DNA from: Anaeromyces robustus
Taxonomy: Eukaryota; Neocallimastigomycota; Neocallimastigomycetes; Neocallimastigales; Neocallimastigaceae
DNA: 10,000 nt
Assembly (NCBI GenBank): GCA_002104895.1
Contig: MCFG01000249.1
Location: 87,501 to 97,500, forward strand
Direction of reading: 5' to 3'
A program made the position numbers and the translations under genes. How positions within the stretch are numbered: the stretch's first letter is position 1; every line of letters starts with the position of its first letter. Under the pieces are notes generated by a model that was not told where the DNA came from, did no database searches, and was given only the letters and a program-made list of their open reading frames with translations. Positions 8,341 to 10,000 of the stretch are shown here, one piece after another.

Positions 8341-8567
8341 TTAAAATTTTGATTAAATAATAAAAGTTTAGAATTACATGTTTTTTATTATTATAAATTA
8401 GAGAACCTTAAAAAATAATAAAAAATAATATAGACAAAATAATAAAATTAATATAAAAGATAAAATAAAAAATAAAAAATAAAGAATAATAAAATAAATA
8501 ATAAAAATAAAAAGAATAAAAAAAATATTAATGGTTTATTTATTAAAATTTTGATTAAATAATAAAA
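8341..8567. repeat. 25-base direct repeat in the spacer
   Basis: Bases 8341-8365 (TTAAAATTTTGATTAAATAA plus TAAAA) recur exactly at 8543-8567, about 200 bases on. In both places GTTTA follows, directly in the first copy and after three more A in the second. This suggests a local duplication of spacer sequence. Confidence 0.6.
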
Positions 8568-9057
8568 AAAGTTTATAAAAATGAATTAAAATAATAAATA
8601 ATTAAAAAATAAATAAATTACTATGTAGTAATAAAAATTTAAAAAAAAAATATATATATATATATATTTATATATAATAATTAAAAAATATATATTGAAT
8701 CTATTAATTATTATTATTATTATTATTATTTATCTATTTATTATTACAAAATATTTTACTTATTAAAAAACAATATTAAAAAAAGATAAATTGATGTCTC
8801 AAATTTTAATAATAATGATTTTTTTTTTTTTTTTTAATAAAAATTACAATAAATAAAAAAAAGAATTTTCTTTTTCTTTTATTTATTTATTTATTAAATT
8901 AAATAAATAATAATAAATAATATATGTAAAAATAATTTAATATAATAAAATAAATAAAAACTAAGATAATAATTAATAAAAACTTAAAATAATATTAAAA
9001 TTTTTTTAATAATACTAAATATTAATTTTAAAATTTTTTTATTGTAATATATTAATT

Positions 9058-9089
<32 letters not shown>

Positions 9090-9212
9090 TATTAATGTTA
9101 CAATATATATACAATATATTAATAATTTGAAGTATTATATTATTGTACTACATTGAGTAATAATATAGAAAAAAGAAAAGGAAAAAGAAAATCAAATAAA
9201 AAAAAAAAAAAC

Positions 9213-9296
9213 TTATAAAGTTTTGAAAAAAAAAATTGAGCGTTAATTCAAATATTTATAAGAAATTCAATTTTTTTTTTTTTCAAAACTTTATAA
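9213..9296. repeat. 23-base perfect inverted repeat, large hairpin
   Basis: Arms 9213-9235 and 9274-9296 (TTATAAAGTTTTG followed by an A run, and the complement) are exact. The pairing continues inward for four more bases (TTGA with TCAA) after a 3-base bulge. The loop includes GCGTTAATTC, unusually complex for the spacer. The hairpin lies about 260 bases before the next gene, so a role in the 5' region is possible but unsupported. Confidence 0.75.
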
Positions 9297-9558
9297 CTAT
9301 ATATATAAGAAAAAACATAAAAATATATATATAATTTATATTAATAAAAAGAAAAAAGTCTTTATTTTCATTTCATTTTCGTCTAAATATATATTATTTA
9401 TAATATATATTAATTTTGAATTTGAATATAATAAAAAAATAAAAAAAAAAAAATAATTAAGGAAAAATAATAATTTAAATTTTATATTTAAATTAAATTT
9501 ACTTTATTATCAAAAAAATAATTTAAATAATTATTTGTTTTAAATTTATAAAAAAAAA

Positions 9559-9915
9559 ATGAAATTATTATCTTTATTCTTAACAATTTTCATTTTATTT
9601 TCTGTTATTAATGCAGAAAAAACAACAAAACCTTCAAAAACACTTCCTATATTTACATCAACGAAAAGTACTACTAATACTAATACTAATACTACAACAC
9701 AAGTTAGAACACCGTGTCCACCAGTATATACAACTAGTTGTAATGAAAATCAACGAATGACTATTGGAATTTATGTATCATCTTATAAGAGTACTAGTTG
9801 TTTCGCTTTTGGTCCACGTTGTATACCAAAAACTACTGATTATACACGAAAAATAATTCCAAAAACAACAACAATAACAACAACAGCAACTATTACTACT
9901 ACTACTTCATTATAA
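9559..9915 (+). CDS. small secreted protein with one four-cysteine module, related to the 6548-8056 protein
   Basis: A 118-residue protein. Residues 1-19 form a signal peptide (MKLLSLFLTIFILFSVINA, likely cut after INA). A Thr/Asn/Ser-rich linker follows (about 20-50), including an AAT-ACT codon repeat. The single cysteine module has Cys53, 61, 81 and 88 with spacing C-x7-C-x19-C-x6-C-I-P. This is nearly the spacing of the repeat unit in the gene upstream, although few other residues agree. Both proteins have SKTL soon after the likely cleavage site. The tail (91-118) is Thr-rich and ends TTTTSL with no CBM1, so it looks like a module plus linker whose next domain is missing. It may be a minimal form of the family, a truncated paralogue, or a gene whose 3' part was lost. 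The sequon N44-T-T could be glycosylated. The start is the first ATG after a run of nine A. The module's function is unknown. Probable site: outside the cell or in the wall. Confidence 0.85.
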   Translation: MKLLSLFLTIFILFSVINAEKTTKPSKTLPIFTSTKSTTNTNTNTTTQVRTPCPPVYTTSCNENQRMTIGIYVSSYKSTSCFAFGPRCIPKTTDYTRKIIPKTTTITTTATITTTTSL

Positions 9916-10000
9916 AAATAATTATAAAAGAAAGTAAAAAAAAGAATTTATAATAAATAATAATAAGTATGAAAAAAGAAGAAGAAAAAAAAAAGTTTTA
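9916..10000. other. A-rich sequence after the last gene
   Basis: Purely A/T/G-rich flank, with A-rich runs and AATAAATAATAATAAG near 9953-9968 as a possible but non-specific polyadenylation region. There is no open frame that could add a CBM1 to the preceding protein before the window ends. Confidence 0.6.

Larger units (their letters stand above)
8057..9558. other. A-rich intergenic spacer between the two secreted-protein genes
   Basis: Bases 8057 to about 8640 are strongly A-rich on the plus strand, mostly A with scattered T and G, and contain many AATAAA strings. The first, at 8071, is a possible polyadenylation signal for the upstream gene but is not distinctive in this context. Other contents are a TA run near 8651-8668, a TTA microsatellite near 8708-8730, a T run near 8820-8835, a 25-base A run at 9065-9089, and an imperfect inverted repeat around that A run (about 9041-9064 with 9081-9104). 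I see no gene here. Confidence 0.8.

Overview
The window is extremely A+T-rich eukaryotic DNA. Long stretches are almost only A and T, with many homopolymer runs and 4-base microsatellites, and two intron-free genes for secreted proteins stand out against it. One of them ends in a fungal-type cellulose-binding module (CBM1). A decayed piece of large-subunit rRNA (28S) sits at the left edge. CBM1 is essentially a fungal module. Together with the very low G+C, the Thr-rich linkers and the secreted cellulose-binding architecture, this points to an anaerobic gut fungus (Neocallimastigomycota). That placement is inference; another A+T-rich early-diverging fungus is possible.

Layout. Bases 1-408 are a degenerate, plus-strand fragment of the 5' part of 28S rRNA. 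It carries changes at normally invariant positions and an inverted copy of one of its own hairpins, so it is a relic and not a working rRNA gene. Bases 409-6547 are about 6.1 kb without a convincing gene. They hold poly-A/poly-T runs, TTTA/TAAA microsatellites, a 45-base minisatellite, several long perfect hairpins, and a few islands of higher complexity. One island (5037-5204) may be a fossil of a GIY-YIG endonuclease from a retroelement. Bases 6548-8056 encode a 502-residue secreted protein with seven copies of a four-cysteine module, Thr-rich linkers and a C-terminal CBM1. Bases 8057-9558 are A-rich spacer with another large hairpin. Bases 9559-9915 encode a 118-residue secreted protein with a single, diverged copy of the same four-cysteine module and no CBM1.

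The two genes lie on the same strand and share several things: signal-peptide style, an SKTL motif just after the likely cleavage site, Thr-rich linkers, and the cysteine spacing C-x7-C-x19-C-x5/6-C-[VI]-P. They look like relatives that diverged after duplication. The larger one was expanded by tandem repetition of a 171-base unit and has a CBM1. The most interesting content here is this unrecognised cysteine module, apparently used as a repeated building block on a cellulose-targeted extracellular protein, with a minimal relative next door.
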